Shown here: positions 52,485-63,469 of the stretch, in pieces
Layout: each line of letters begins with the position of its first letter
Position numbering within the stretch: position 1 is the first letter of the stretch
DNA from: Chondrilla cf. caribensis
Taxonomy: Eukaryota; Porifera; Demospongiae; Chondrillida; Chondrillidae
Assembly (NCBI GenBank): GCA_964020155.1
Contig: OZ026549.1
Span: 1,226,133-1,290,132 of the forward strand
Direction of reading: 5' to 3'
Length of the DNA stretch: 64,000 nucleotides
The notes under the pieces: model-generated
Seen by the model: only the letters and a program-made list of their open reading frames with translations
What the model was told of the DNA's origin: nothing
Databases searched by the model: none
Position numbers and translations under genes: made by a program

Positions 52485-53465
52485 TTACATGTTTCTGTTA
52501 TTATCCACAGCTGTAGACCCACTTCTGTCTGTTGAGGTGGGTGCTTTTGTGAAGCAAGGAATGGGAAGATTTCTTGTACAACTTATCACCTTGGTTACCT
52601 CAATGCGAATTGGTTTCATGAAGATTAGAATCATAATAGGAGTGGGGATCAAGGATAACATACCAGCAGAGTAGGACAGGTACACACTGGGAGGCTCAGA
52701 GATATGCATAATGAAAAAAACTAGAGCTGAACTAACAAGACTGAAGAAATCAGCCACTACAAAGAGGGTGAATTTTGCCATTCCCTTGTTGTAAGAGGAT
52801 CCATCTGCTATAGTGTTACGTCTAACATAGCACAACACCACAATGGGGACCACAATACTGATGATCAGAGGAGTGAGGCCACCGAATATCACCCAGATGG
52901 CTGTGAATACATAACGTACTTCTATAATGATGTCAACATCTGCTGGTCTTGGAAAGCAAGCCACACCATCGTAATACTGAACAGCATATATAGGTGGGAC
53001 CAGAATGTGAGTGTTCAGGAGTATAGACACACACCAGATCAAAGCCAAGAATAGCACAATATGGAGAGTCTTCATTTCCTTCTTATTGTAGCGAACTATA
53101 AGCAAGACAACAATAGAGAATCCTGCCAGAGAGTAGTGTCTAGATATAGCTCCTACAAAATATCCCCACAGTAAGAATCTACAGAATCCCAAGTTTGGTG
53201 GAGGGAGAGATGTGAAGTTGAGAGTAAGGCCAGACAGAATGAATCCAATTCCTATCAAGGCTATACTTATTCCAGCAACAAGAAGGTTGATGAGGAATAT
53301 TCTTATTAATTTAGACACAGAGTGAGCCACACACAGAGCAGTGATGACAGTAATATTCAGTACAATAGCAATGATGAACACCACGAAAACTAGCACTAAA
53401 AAGGCTCCAAACCCTGGTCCAGCCAGATCATGATCATTGACACTACAGTTGGTACAGTTCTCCAT
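52485..53465 (-). CDS. R16: rhodopsin-like 7TM receptor, intact, single exon
   Basis: A 326-aa receptor. The N-terminus is NDHDLAGPGFGAF and TM1 VFVVFIIAIVLNITVITALC. TM2 is ISIALIGIGFILSGLTL and ECL1 NFTSLPPPNLGFC. TM3 starts VGAISRHYSLAGF and keeps VRY. ECL2 is YYDGVACFPRPADVDIIIEV. The TM6-ECL3 block VVADFFSLVSSALVFFIMHI is the R15 type, while the 5' flank (triple GGAA box) is the R5/R17 type: a mosaic. The tail SCTRNLPIPCFTKAPTSTDR is as in P8. Confidence 0.87.
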   Translation of the reverse strand: MENCTNCSVNDHDLAGPGFGAFLVLVFVVFIIAIVLNITVITALCVAHSVSKLIRIFLINLLVAGISIALIGIGFILSGLTLNFTSLPPPNLGFCRFLLWGYFVGAISRHYSLAGFSIVVLLIVRYNKKEMKTLHIVLFLALIWCVSILLNTHILVPPIYAVQYYDGVACFPRPADVDIIIEVRYVFTAIWVIFGGLTPLIISIVVPIVVLCYVRRNTIADGSSYNKGMAKFTLFVVADFFSLVSSALVFFIMHISEPPSVYLSYSAGMLSLIPTPIMILIFMKPIRIEVTKVISCTRNLPIPCFTKAPTSTDRSGSTAVDNNRNM

Positions 53466-53524
53466 AGTTAGACTAACCACTAAACTGGGATTCTATGTCA
53501 ACAACAATCAGTATTGGTTAGAGA

Positions 53525-53596
53525 TAGCACAACAGGAAATGTGCATTGACTACATAAACAGGAAATGATATTGGGTAAAACAGGAAGTGACATCAT
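53525..53596 (-). promoter_or_regulatory. triple ETS-like box upstream of R16
   Basis: Three spaced motifs: CACAACAGGAAATG, AAACAGGAAATGATATTGGG and AAACAGGAAGTGACATCATG. This matches the arrangement upstream of R5 and R17. Confidence 0.42.
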
Positions 53597-54504
53597 GCAC
53601 AGGAGATGGTATCAACTTATCTGGAATTACTAACATCAAGGATACAATCTACAACAAATCCTAGCTGGTAAATATGGGTTTCATCCGTACATTAAATGTC
53701 ACCCTTATTATTTGTCCTGTGCATATGTGTCATCTCTTTGTTAGTGTACTACTAACTATGATCACTACTGTAGCAGTGCATCTCTTCTTGCCAATGCAGT
53801 ATGCTTGCAAACATGTGGTAAACACAAAACTTGAGACATGAATTCTAACAGAAATGTAGGGCCTGACAGGTACACTGAGAGGCTCAGGGACATACACAAC
53901 AAGCCTTTTCAGAGTACAGCATCAAGTAGTCACATAAGGTAGATAAAGATAATCAAACAATCATTCAATATACGTAGATCATGATATATGTATTGTCAGC
54001 TTCTACTGGAATGCTGCTTTTACAATATGGGTAAAATTAATTTCATTGAACACAAACTTAGCTGAACGCTCACTAACAGATTTTAATCACTTATGACCGA
54101 CCATTCTGAGAATATAGAAAATTCCATAATTTGGCAAACTAAGGAAATCAAAATATGCTAAGTTTTGAAGATGCAAGCAATTTTTTGGCAACTTTATTTG
54201 GGTAGCTTGAATAAATGTATCACACGAAACCAAAATAGTTGAAATATGTATATAATATAGACAGTCGCACTAAGTACAGCTACAATTTTCTTCTTTTCCT
54301 TTCTGCTGACCACTGTTTTCCATTATGGTCATTATGATAAAGATGGAGTTGTACCTGTGAAGTTTACACAAACAAAGTCACCAAAGAGAAAAACAACTAA
54401 TGCATAACCAAATGTCACCTTTGTTCTCATAATGAAGTTGGGTTATCTTTGGTTTTTCATTACAGTGCTGCAAGTCACACAACTCGTGGACACATACAGG
54501 TAAC
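53597..54504. other. intergenic, paralogous to 17,300-18,180
   Basis: Diverged copy of the R5-R6 spacer, ending where the hAT element is inserted. No gene. Confidence 0.45.
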
Positions 54505-54512
54505 ATGTATAT

Positions 54513-55209
54513 TAGTGTTGGGTGATAATGACTTTTTCTGCATATCACAATACCTTAGGAGAGTATCACAATATACCCGATGTATTGGTAGAATTTAAAT
54601 TATTGGGAATCAAAGTGACACTTACATTGAATTGACATTACACTGCAAGTTATACTAATAGCATAAGCAAAAAGAAACAGCTAAAAGCAAGTTACACAGC
54701 TAATTAAAGCAAAAGAAACCGTTTAAGGCAAGTTATCGTGCAGAAAGCACAGCATGGCAACATTATTTGTCAGCATCCAGGCATGACCTCTTTGCTGTTA
54801 CAATGTTGCCAGCTGTACTAAAGAGCCTTTCAGAAGGTATACTGGTGGTGGGGATGCACAGGTCCTTTCTTGCGCATACTTTACTTAGTTATCTTACGTA
54901 CGTATATATATGCGTATGCAGCAAATTTCTGTATCTACTCTGCTACTTTTTGGCGCTTACCTCGCGGCGGTCGACGAGCTTTCCAAACTTACTTTAAAAC
55001 CCGAAATATTTCAATACTTCGCTGATAGCACCAGGAAGAGGCGACAGATTATATAATTTTACAAAGTTCGATCCTTGCTGGCAGCCATTTTGCCTTCACA
55101 ATGTGCACTGTATATAATATTATTATAATACATTATATAGGCGATACTGCCAATAGTCGCCCTCTGTATATCGATACCCTTTAGGTATCGATAGTATCGC
55201 CCAGCACTA
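54513..55209 (-). mobile_element. hAT-type element with transposase C-terminus and 8-bp target duplication
   Basis: Termini TAGTGTTGGGTGATA and TATCGCCCAGCACTA are flanked by ATGTATAT on both sides (54505-54512, 55210-55217). On the minus strand, 54870 to 54723 encodes CIPTTSIPSERLFSTAGNIV and, after one extra base near 54,770, NVAMLCFLHDNLP and stop. This is the conserved C-terminal hAT dimerisation region of Ac-type transposases. The remainder of the transposase is absent, so it is a non-autonomous relic of 697 bp. Confidence 0.88.
54723..54870 (-). pseudogene. hAT transposase C-terminus, frameshifted
   Basis: SERLFSTAGNIVTAKRS is the signature of the hAT C-terminal domain. A single extra base after CLDAD shifts the frame before the NVxMLxFL motif. 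The hAT element at 24,604 keeps instead the N-terminal BED-like KSDIWKYF, so the two elements preserve opposite ends of similar genes. Confidence 0.82.
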
Positions 55210-55362
55210 ATGTATATGAATGGGAAGAATTAATGTACGGAAATATGTACATACATGTTAATGTTTAAATCGAGTATCTGTGCATGAATTATCTGTGCAT
55301 GAATTATGCATTCACACACAGCAATCGTTCCGTATACACTGATGTCATACGTGTTCATTGCT

Positions 55363-55700
55363 GGCAACAGCTGTGGACGCAGTTGTGATCTCAAGGAATG
55401 AAGTCTTGCATGACATATCGCCCTGGTCACCTCAGCATGAACTGGTTTCACGAAGATCAGAACCATAATAAAAGTGGGGATCAAGGATATTAAACCAGTA
55501 AGGTAAGACAGGTATGTACACTGATGTTCAAAGACAAACTATGAAACTTGACCCACAAGGTTGATAAGGTTACCAGCTACTAGGAAGAGGGTGCATTTTG
55601 CTATTCCCTTGTTGTAAGAGGATCCTTTTGCTATAGTGTTACGTCTAACATAGCACAAGACCACAATGGGGACCACAACAATAATGGTCAGAGGAGGGTA
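55363..55700 (-). pseudogene. P11: receptor 3' part, degenerate
   Basis: Recognisable TM5 end to TM7: VVPIVVLCYVRRNTIAKGSS-like loop, LVAGNLINLVG, and a broken ECL3 (CTGATGTTCAAAGACAAACT replaces SEPPGVYLS), then IPTFIMVLIFVKPVHAEVTR. The tail resembles R6 (RLHS..MNTYD). Upstream of 55,700 the match ends at GTACCATTGTAATTATAGCA. It cannot encode a 7TM protein. Confidence 0.82.
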
Positions 55701-55746
55701 CCATTGTAATTATAGCAAACAGCAAAATATACATATAGATGGGAAG

Positions 55747-55752
55747 CACACA

Positions 55753-55810
<58 letters not shown>
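55747..55810. repeat. CA microsatellite
   Basis: About 60 bp of CA next to the P11 truncation point. The spacer 55,811-56,232 is similar to 48,130-48,600 and 52,010-52,480 and has no gene. Confidence 0.95.
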
Positions 55811-55811
<1 letters not shown>

Positions 55812-56232
55812 ATTCAACACTGCTCAAGTCTTACATGAGATGCTGAGCATGACTACTCATAATCAGGGTTAAATGTAAACATTTTCACACCCCATACAGT
55901 GGAGGTTTGATGTCCAATAGCTTTGAGCCAAAACATCACTTTGAAAAGGATGCATACATTAATATGCAAAGTGATTATAATTCAAGTCATAATGTTTGGG
56001 CTTTATTGAAGTCGAACCGCTGTTTAACTTAATCCAAACATTTTCCGTTATGAGTCGTGCAACACATTATGAACACAACAGATTTCATTATATTCAAATA
56101 CAAGTCATGGATATCTGTACAACAATTCCATAGTGCAAATGGAAACTACACACTGTAAGGTGAATTGATCACGCAGCTACAACATCAAGTATTATCACGC
56201 AACTATCATCTAATCACACATTCTCTATCATG

Positions 56233-57216
56233 TTACATGTTTCTACTATTATCCACAGCTGTAGACCCACTTCTGTCTGTTGAGGTGGGTACTTTTGTGA
56301 AGCGAGGAATGTGAAGATTTCTTGTGCAACTTATCACCTTGGTCACTTGAGCACGAACTGGTTTCATGAAGATTAGAATCATAAGAGGAGAGGGAATCAA
56401 GGATATCAAACCAACAGAGTAGGACAGGTACACACCGGGTGGTTCAGAGACATATACAATGAGAGCCACTACAGCTTGACCAACAAGGTTGATGAGGTTA
56501 CCAGCTACTAGGAAGAGGGTGAATTTTGCTATTCCCTTGTTGTAAGAGGATCCTTCTGCTATAGTGTTACGTCTAACATAGCACAACACCACAATGGGGA
56601 CCACAATACTGATGGTCAGAGGAGTGAGGCCTCCAAATATCACCCAGATGGCAGTGAATACATAACGCACTTCTTTGATGATATTGGCATCTAATGTCCT
56701 TGGAAAGCAAGCCACACCATCGTAATACTGAACAGCATATATAGGTGGGACCAGAATGTGAGTGTTCAGGAGTATAGACACACACCAGATCAAAGCCAAG
56801 AATAGCACAATATGAAGAGTCTTCATTTCTTTCTTATTGTAGCGAACTATAAGCAAGACAACAATAGAGAATCCTGCCAGACAGTACAGTCTAGATATAG
56901 CTCCTACCGCATATCCCCACACTAAGAATCTACAGAATCTCAAGTCTGGTGGAGGGAGAGATGTGAAGTTGAGAACAAGACCAGATAGAATGAATCCAAT
57001 TCCTATCAAGCCTACAATCACTCCAGCAACAAGAAGGTTGATAAGGAATATTCTCATTAACTTGGACACAGAGTGAGCCACACACAGAGCACTGATGACA
57101 GTAATATTCAGTACAATAGCAGTGATGACCACCAGAAGAATGAGGACTAAAAAGGCTCCAAACCCTGGTCCACCAAGATTAGGATCATTGACACTACAGT
57201 TGGTACAGTTCTCCAT
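56233..57216 (-). CDS. R17: rhodopsin-like 7TM receptor, intact, closest to consensus
   Basis: A 327-aa receptor. TM1 VITAIVLNITVISALCVAHS, TM2 VIVGLIGIGFILSGLVL, ECL1 NFTSLPPPDLRFCRFLVW, TM3 VGAISRLYCLAGFSIVVLLI, ECL2 YYDGVACFPRTLDANIIKEV, TM6 NLINLVGQAVVALIVYVSEP, TM7 SLIPSPLMILIFMKPVRAQV. PSP replaces PTP in TM7. The tail SCTRNLHIPRFTKVPTSTDR ends DNSRNM, as in R15 and R16. The 5' leader and triple box are the R5 type. Of all copies it has the fewest private changes, so it would be a good reference sequence for the family. Confidence 0.89.
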   Translation of the reverse strand: MENCTNCSVNDPNLGGPGFGAFLVLILLVVITAIVLNITVISALCVAHSVSKLMRIFLINLLVAGVIVGLIGIGFILSGLVLNFTSLPPPDLRFCRFLVWGYAVGAISRLYCLAGFSIVVLLIVRYNKKEMKTLHIVLFLALIWCVSILLNTHILVPPIYAVQYYDGVACFPRTLDANIIKEVRYVFTAIWVIFGGLTPLTISIVVPIVVLCYVRRNTIAEGSSYNKGIAKFTLFLVAGNLINLVGQAVVALIVYVSEPPGVYLSYSVGLISLIPSPLMILIFMKPVRAQVTKVISCTRNLHIPRFTKVPTSTDRSGSTAVDNSRNM

Positions 57217-57284
57217 AGTTAGACTGACCACTAAACTGGGATTCTTTGTCAACAACCATTAGATTAAGTATTGGTTTGAGGTTG

Positions 57285-57354
57285 CACATGACAGGAAATG
57301 TGCATCGACCACATAAACAGGAAGTGATATTGGGTATAACAGGAAGTGACATCA
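57285..57354 (-). promoter_or_regulatory. triple ETS-like box upstream of R17
   Basis: CACATGACAGGAAATG, ACAGGAAGTGATATTGGG and ACAGGAAGTGACATCATA at about 57,285, 57,318 and 57,340. Same order as upstream of R5. Confidence 0.45.
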
Positions 57355-58323
57355 TACACAAGAGTGGGTGTCAACGTATCTGGAATTACTAACATTAGGA
57401 TAAAATCTACAACAAATCCCCAGGTTGTATATGTGGGTTCATCCATACTTTAACGGATATCCTCAAAGAATCAACCCTGTGCATATGTGTCATCTCTGTG
57501 TTAGTGCACTACTATGATCACTATTGCAGTATGGTCGCAACCAGATGGTAAACACAAAAATTGAAACCTGAATTCCAACAGAAATGTACGATCTGACAGG
57601 TACACACTTAGCGGCTCAGGGGGGCCTTCATTTAGAATGCTTCAAATAAATAAATCACACAATACCCATGCTATTGAAGCATAATGCAAACAATATTATA
57701 GACTGTTGTTTGGAGAATCCATTTGGAATGTCCAGATGAAGAACTCTCTTCATCACACTGAGTTTCTCAATGCTCCCGAATTCAAACGGATTTTCCCAAC
57801 AACAGTTGGAACCATCACAGTCCAGAGTCCAAATTCAAATATATAAGACGCCATTCATGTACTTACACTGTATGCATGTACCAACAGACAATAACGAAAT
57901 CAACTCAACATTAATAATTCAATGTCACAATTGTTATATTGCTGAACAAAAATTGATAGCAAATGTGAGTTTCTGTTGAAATTAATATGAAATGAAGACA
58001 CATTAAATGAAAGGAGAATAATTAACATGCAAACAACAGCCATTTTATACAATAATATAGTGCGAAATGATTGATAAGCAATGCACAGAGCATGTACAGT
58101 ACATAAACAAAAATAAATACAAAAAAAAACAATAAACAATAACCATGTACGTACAACAAACGAAATCACGACCAGACTATTAAATTATCATACCAAGTAG
58201 TGTGAATTGATTAAAGTATCACATATGAAAAGATCAGCTTTCAAATTAATGTTGAATATACTTTAAGTAACAAAGCAAAAGTATATACACAACGTACATT
58301 CATCATCCCTACATGCTGTTATG
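57355..58323. other. intergenic, with a copy of the 20.6-kb hairpin's right side
   Basis: At about 57,738-57,830 the sequence TGTCCAGATGAAGAACTCTC onward matches 20,589-20,690. It has no left arm, so no hairpin. AT-rich otherwise; no gene seen. Confidence 0.5.
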
Positions 58324-59183
58324 TTATGAAAGTTCACTACTCCCCACAGTGACGGACACAGTTTTGTGAAATGACACCGATGTTTTGGGCTTGCAATGAA
58401 CAGAGCGATACTTTGTACAAAATATCACCTTGGTCACTTGAGCACGAACTGGTTTCATGAAGATTAGAATCATAATAGGAGTGGGGATCAAGGATATCAT
58501 ACCAGCAGAGTAGGACAGGTACACACCGGGAGGTTCAGAGACATACCCAATAAGTGTTACTACTGTTTGACCGACAAGGTTGATGAGGTTACCAGCTACT
58601 AAGAAGAGGGTTAATTTTGCTATTCCTTTGTTGTAAGAGGACCCTTCTGCTATAGTGTTACGTCTAACATAGCACAACACCACAATGGGGACCACAATAC
58701 TGATGGTCAGAGGAGTGAGGCCTCCAAATATCACCCAGATGGCAGTGAATACATAACGCACTTCTTTAATGATGTCAGCATCTAATGTCCTTGGAAAGCA
58801 AGCCACACCATCGTAATACTGAACAGCAAATATAGGTGGGACCAGAGGGTGAAAAGGAGTATAGACACACACCAAATCAAAGCTAAGAACAGCACAATAT
58901 AAAGAGTCTTCATTTCTTTCTTATTGTAGCGAACTATAAGTAAGACAACAATAGAGAATCCTGTCAAACAGTACAGTCTAGTGATAGCTCCTACCCCATA
59001 TCCCCACAGTAAGAATCTACAGAATCCCAAGTCTGGTGGAGGGAGAGATGTGAAGTTGAGAATTAGACCAGATAGAAAGAATCCAATTCCTATCAAGGCT
59101 ACAATCACTCCAGCAACAAGAAGGTTGATGAGGAATATTCTCAATAACTTGGACACAGAGTGAGCCGCACACAGAGCAGTGAC
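58324..59183 (-). pseudogene. P12: receptor missing its start, with a frameshift in ECL2
   Basis: TM2-TM4 (SKLLRIFLINLLVAG to LALIWCVSILL) and ECL2-TM7 to the tail are each open but in different frames. Near 58,850 ACCAGAGGGTGAAAAGGAGT replaces the normal ACCAGAATGTGAGTGTTCAG: a net loss of four bases. The 5' end is gone. After CAGAGCAGTGAC (end of TM1) the DNA jumps at about 59,183 to GCTGATGTTTTAAGCACATG, the 3' tail sequence of R18. No N-terminus, TM1 or promoter remains. The second half retains QTVVTLIGYVSEPPGVYLS. Confidence 0.88.
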
Positions 59184-59192
59184 GCTGATGTT

Positions 59193-60113
59193 TTAAGCAC
59201 ATGATGAACAGAGCGATCTTGTACAAAATATCACCTTGGTCACTTGAACACGAACCGGTTTCATGAAGATTAGAATCATAATAGGAGTGGGGATCAAGGA
59301 TATGGCAGGAATGAGGTAGGACAGGTACACACTGGGTGGTTCAGAGACAAACACAATGAGAGACACTACAGCTTGTCCTACAAGGTTGATGAGGTTACCA
59401 GCTACTAGGAAGAGGGTGAATTTTGCTATTCCCTTGTTGTAAGAGGATCCTTCTGCTATAGTGTTACGTCTAACATAGCACAACACCACAATGGGGACCA
59501 CAATACTGATGGTCAGAGGAGTGAGGCCTCCAAATATCACCCATATGGCAGTGAATACATAACGCACTTCTTTAATGATGTCAGCATCTAATGTCCTTGG
59601 AAAGCAAGCCACACCATCGTAATACTGAACAGCAAATATAGGTGGGACCAGAATGTGAGTGTTCAGGAGTATAGACACACACCAGATTAAAGCTATGAAT
59701 AACACAATATAAGGAGTTTTCATTACTTTCTTATTGTAGCGAACTATAAGCAAGACAACAATAGAGAATCCTGTCAAACAGTACAGTCTAGTTATAGCTC
59801 CTGTGCCATACCCCCACACTAAGAATCTACAGAATCCCAAGTCTGGTGGAGGGAGAAATGTGAAGTTGAGAATAATACCAGATAGAATGGATCCAATTCC
59901 TATCAAGGCTACAATCACTCCAGCAACAAGAAGATTAATAAGGAAAATTCTCATTAACTTGGTCACAGAGTGAGCCACACACAGAGCAGTGATGATGGTG
60001 ACATTAATTACAATAGCAATGATAACCACCAGAAGAACTAGGATCAAGAAGACTCCAAACCCTGGTCCAGCCAGATTAGGTTCATTGACACTACAGTTGG
60101 TACAGTTCTCCAT
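59193..60113 (-). CDS. R18: rhodopsin-like 7TM receptor, intact, tail clipped by a deletion
   Basis: A 306-aa receptor. The N-terminus is NEPNLAGPGFGVF. TM2 is VIVALIGIGSILSGIIL and ECL1 NFTFLPPPDLGFC. TM3 is TGAITRLYCLTGF, then VRYNKKVMKT (Val for Glu). ECL2 is consensus. TM6-ECL3 GQAVVSLIVFVSEPPSVYLS leads into YLIPAISLIPTPIM, a TM7 entry like R11. The tail is only VIFCTRSLCSSCA and ends at the P12 junction, where a longer tail (compare P12, CKPKTSVSFHKTVS) should follow; a deletion removed it. All seven TMs remain, so it may still work. Confidence 0.85.
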   Translation of the reverse strand: MENCTNCSVNEPNLAGPGFGVFLILVLLVVIIAIVINVTIITALCVAHSVTKLMRIFLINLLVAGVIVALIGIGSILSGIILNFTFLPPPDLGFCRFLVWGYGTGAITRLYCLTGFSIVVLLIVRYNKKVMKTPYIVLFIALIWCVSILLNTHILVPPIFAVQYYDGVACFPRTLDADIIKEVRYVFTAIWVIFGGLTPLTISIVVPIVVLCYVRRNTIAEGSSYNKGIAKFTLFLVAGNLINLVGQAVVSLIVFVSEPPSVYLSYLIPAISLIPTPIMILIFMKPVRVQVTKVIFCTRSLCSSCA

Positions 60114-61090
60114 AGTTGCACCGATTCATTAGCTCACACTGATCAGACACTTGATATCTACTTTGTAGGAAGCCATTTTCCAGTCATATGACAGCACAGC
60201 TAAGAGTCAATGAGACTAAGACCATATTTAGTTATGATGAATATTCACAGTTAACATAACACATATTTCTCAAATGTACACACACAGCTCATCATGTTGT
60301 GAATACAGTCTTGCACAACAGCTAGAATGATTAGGTAATGATTCATCTGTGACACCAAAAGCTAAATTAAAATCAATTTCTGTCAAAATGTACGTAGTAC
60401 ATGTAAACCTTAAAACAGCTGGATGATGTAACCAGTCCAATGATATTGTACAGTTCGAGTTACCGTTTCTAGGCAATGGTGACGTCAACAGTGTGAGGTG
60501 GGGTATCGGCTGACACAGAATATCTTCATTCCGGTACAGAGTTGACGGCCATGTGGTAGGTGAAGAGGGACAAATGTATGCGTAGTAGAACCATCAGGAC
60601 GGGTTTAATGGCTGTGCTTGATCTTTACATACATAATTATGTACATATACCACAGAGGAGTGATTACATGACTAACCGGGCAAAAAAGGAAGATAATATA
60701 ACTACATATAGCTGCAATACTAGGTCTGTTATCACAATTTGTAGAAAAAAATGACTAAACAAGTTTCCTGAGGAGTCTGTACTCAAAGGAGGAATCTGTA
60801 TCAACCGCAGTGAAATAAATCAACCAAGGAATTCATATGATTTATTTTAATCCAGTTACTACCAGAGGTATTTGCAAAAGTCATTATTTATAAATTGAAA
60901 TGCACAGTTTTATTAATAGACAAATTTAATACAAGTGCTTACAGCTGAATCAAAAGGTAAGATTACAATCTGAGAAATAAATTAAATGTAGTCCAGATTA
61001 GAATCTACGTACACTTGGTGCTGAAGATAATGTGAATTTGTGTAGTACTACTGTGTACACTGTCAACGGTCTTCAAGATGAGACTATACG
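60114..61090. other. intergenic, no gene seen
   Basis: Contains a weak X-box-like GTTTCTAGGCAAT (60465-60477) just before a perfect CRE, TGACGTCA (60480-60487), in a locally GC-richer patch to about 60,620. No frame after it is convincing, though a promoter for an undetected gene cannot be excluded. Confidence 0.4.
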
Positions 61091-62074
61091 CTACGAGTGT
61101 TTATTAATATTGACGGCTATGGTCCCAGTTTTGTCCATTGAAGTAGATGCTTTGGATGTGTGAGAGACTGAATGTGTCCTTCCATAATATATTATCTTGG
61201 TCACTTGAGCACGAACTGGTTTCATGAAGATTAGAATCATAATAGGAGTGGGAATCAAGGATAACATACCAGCAGAGTAGGACAGGTACACACCGGGTGG
61301 TTCAGAGACATACACGATAAGTGTTACTACTGTTTGGCCGACAAGATTGATGAGGTTTCCAGCCACTAGAAAGAGGGCAAATTTCGCTATTCCCTTGTTG
61401 TAAGAGGATCCTGTTGTCATAGAGTGACGTCTAACATAGCACAAGACCACAATAGGGACCACAATACTGATGGTCAGAGGAGTGAGGCCTCCAAATATCA
61501 CCCATATGGCAGTGAATACATAACGCACTTCTTTAATGATGTCAGCATCTAATGTCCTTGGAAAACAAGCCACATCATCGTAATACTGAACAGCATATAT
61601 AGGTGGGACCAGAATGTGAGTGTTCAAGAGTATAGACACACACCAGATCAAAGCTAAAAAGAGCACAATATAAAGAGTCTTCATTTCTTTCTTATTGTAG
61701 CGAACTATAAGCAAGACAACAATAGAGAATCCTGCCAGACAGTACAGTCTAGATATAGCTCCTACAGAATATCCCCACACTAAGAATCTACAGAATCCCA
61801 AGTCTGGTGGAGGGAGAGATGTGAAGTTAAGAGAGAGACCGGAAAAAATAAATAATCCTTCAATTAAGGCCACAATCAATCCAGCAACAAGAAGGTTGAT
61901 AAGAAATATTCTCATTAACTTGGTCACAGAGTGAGCCACACACAGGGCAGTGATGATGGTGACATTCAGTACAATAGCAGTGACAACCAGCAAAAGTAAG
62001 ATGACCAAAAAGGCTCCAAACCCTGGTCCACCCAGATTAGGATCATTGACACTACAGTTGGTACAGTTCTCCAT
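61091..62074 (-). CDS. R19: rhodopsin-like 7TM receptor, intact, right end of the array
   Basis: A 327-aa receptor. TM2 has LIVALIEGLFIFSGLSL with an extra Glu within the membrane segment, recalling the ALFGGLFIFS of P1. TM3 VGAISRLYCLAGF ends VRYNKKEMKT. ECL2 is YYDDVACFPRTLDADIIKEV. The TM5-TM6 loop is CYVRRHSMTTGSSYNKGIAK, private to this copy. TM6 GQTVVTLIVYVSEPPGVYLS is shared with P12. TM7 IPTPIMILIFMKPVRAQVTK is followed by IIYYGRTHSVSHTSKASTSM. The upstream box is degenerate (AGAGGAAGTGAGATCACA near 62,160). No further receptor occurs to its right in the window. Confidence 0.88.
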   Translation of the reverse strand: MENCTNCSVNDPNLGGPGFGAFLVILLLLVVTAIVLNVTIITALCVAHSVTKLMRIFLINLLVAGLIVALIEGLFIFSGLSLNFTSLPPPDLGFCRFLVWGYSVGAISRLYCLAGFSIVVLLIVRYNKKEMKTLYIVLFLALIWCVSILLNTHILVPPIYAVQYYDDVACFPRTLDADIIKEVRYVFTAIWVIFGGLTPLTISIVVPIVVLCYVRRHSMTTGSSYNKGIAKFALFLVAGNLINLVGQTVVTLIVYVSEPPGVYLSYSAGMLSLIPTPIMILIFMKPVRAQVTKIIYYGRTHSVSHTSKASTSMDKTGTIAVNINKHS

Positions 62075-63469
62075 AGTTAGACAAATCTCTAAACTAAATT
62101 ACAGATCAAATTCAATGCTATATATAGGAGTTGAGCTGCCACATGACAAAAATGGCAAGAGAGGAAGTGAGATCACAGCACTCTCACACTGGTATTCATG
62201 CAGTATCAAGGTGAGCATGTGGAGTATTGTGTTTGACCTGTGATACAATAGCAGAGGGAAAACTTACACAACTCGGTCTCAGGGCAATAGTGACTGGATG
62301 GTGGAAGCTAAGGATGAGTGTGTCAGCTAGAAGTACATGTGTGCGGATACATAACTAGGCTAGGGAATTATTATGCATACAACTACCAACATCCTATCAG
62401 TCATTTATACACCTCTGGATAGTGTGACAGATACATATTTGGTTCACTTACAGTAAGGTTCCCTGGAAGGTGCATCCCTAATAAAACACATTACCTCACA
62501 ACCACAGACAAGAACATAGGTTAGATTTGAACTATTACCTGTGATGTCACAAGCTAATCAATTTATGACACAGTGTGAACACAAACCTTACAAGTGCGAC
62601 AGCACAGAGGGTAATTGAATAAGCCACACATCAGGGGTCAGGTAATAAATACGGAAACCTTACAAGTTTGTAAACTCAGCAATTCCTAATATTATGTCAT
62701 GGATCGATCCAATATGTACGTACACACTCACATGATTGAATTTTTCCGCATGGTGTGAAAAGCAAATGCTTAAACTGAATACGAACATTGTCATGTAACA
62801 TGAGTAAAGAACAAAAATGCATTATGTGAAAGAGGAATATGAGATTATGAATGAAATTTTTGTGAAAAATACATGGTTGGTCCAATACACTTGTATTTCA
62901 CTATATCACTTGCTATAGGAGACTTCGTTGTGGTATTACTGTCTGGTTTGACAATGGCCGGATCTCTTAATGTGCTACGATTGTTTGGAGTCTGGAACAC
63001 CACCAGGGTGAAGGTCAAGTACCACAAGGACCTAACCAAGGAGCGGAAAGTCCAGGATCACTGATTAGTGGACAACAATCAATACTATTGGGACACTGTT
63101 CTCTACATCACAGAGTGTACACCCAAACCTGGTCGTATACTAAAGTACTGTTGGACTGGTATCCTATCTCACATGTGGTTGTTGATCAAAAATAACAGGA
63201 AATCGATATGGCTCACTAGAGCATGATATTACATATCTTTCCCATATACAGAATATTAGAGCTTCCCACAAGTGAAATAGCAAGGTACGTATAATATACT
63301 AATGAGCAAGAGTGCACACTTAATATTAACAATGCCCAATCCAGGTACAGGTAAAAAGGATGTATGCACTTCCTTGCACTGTTGAAATGCTGCTCCAGGT
63401 ATGCTGGGAGAACATTGATACTATGGGTAGTAGAAATGTGATAATGTAAGAGACTCTCACTCTGTATGT

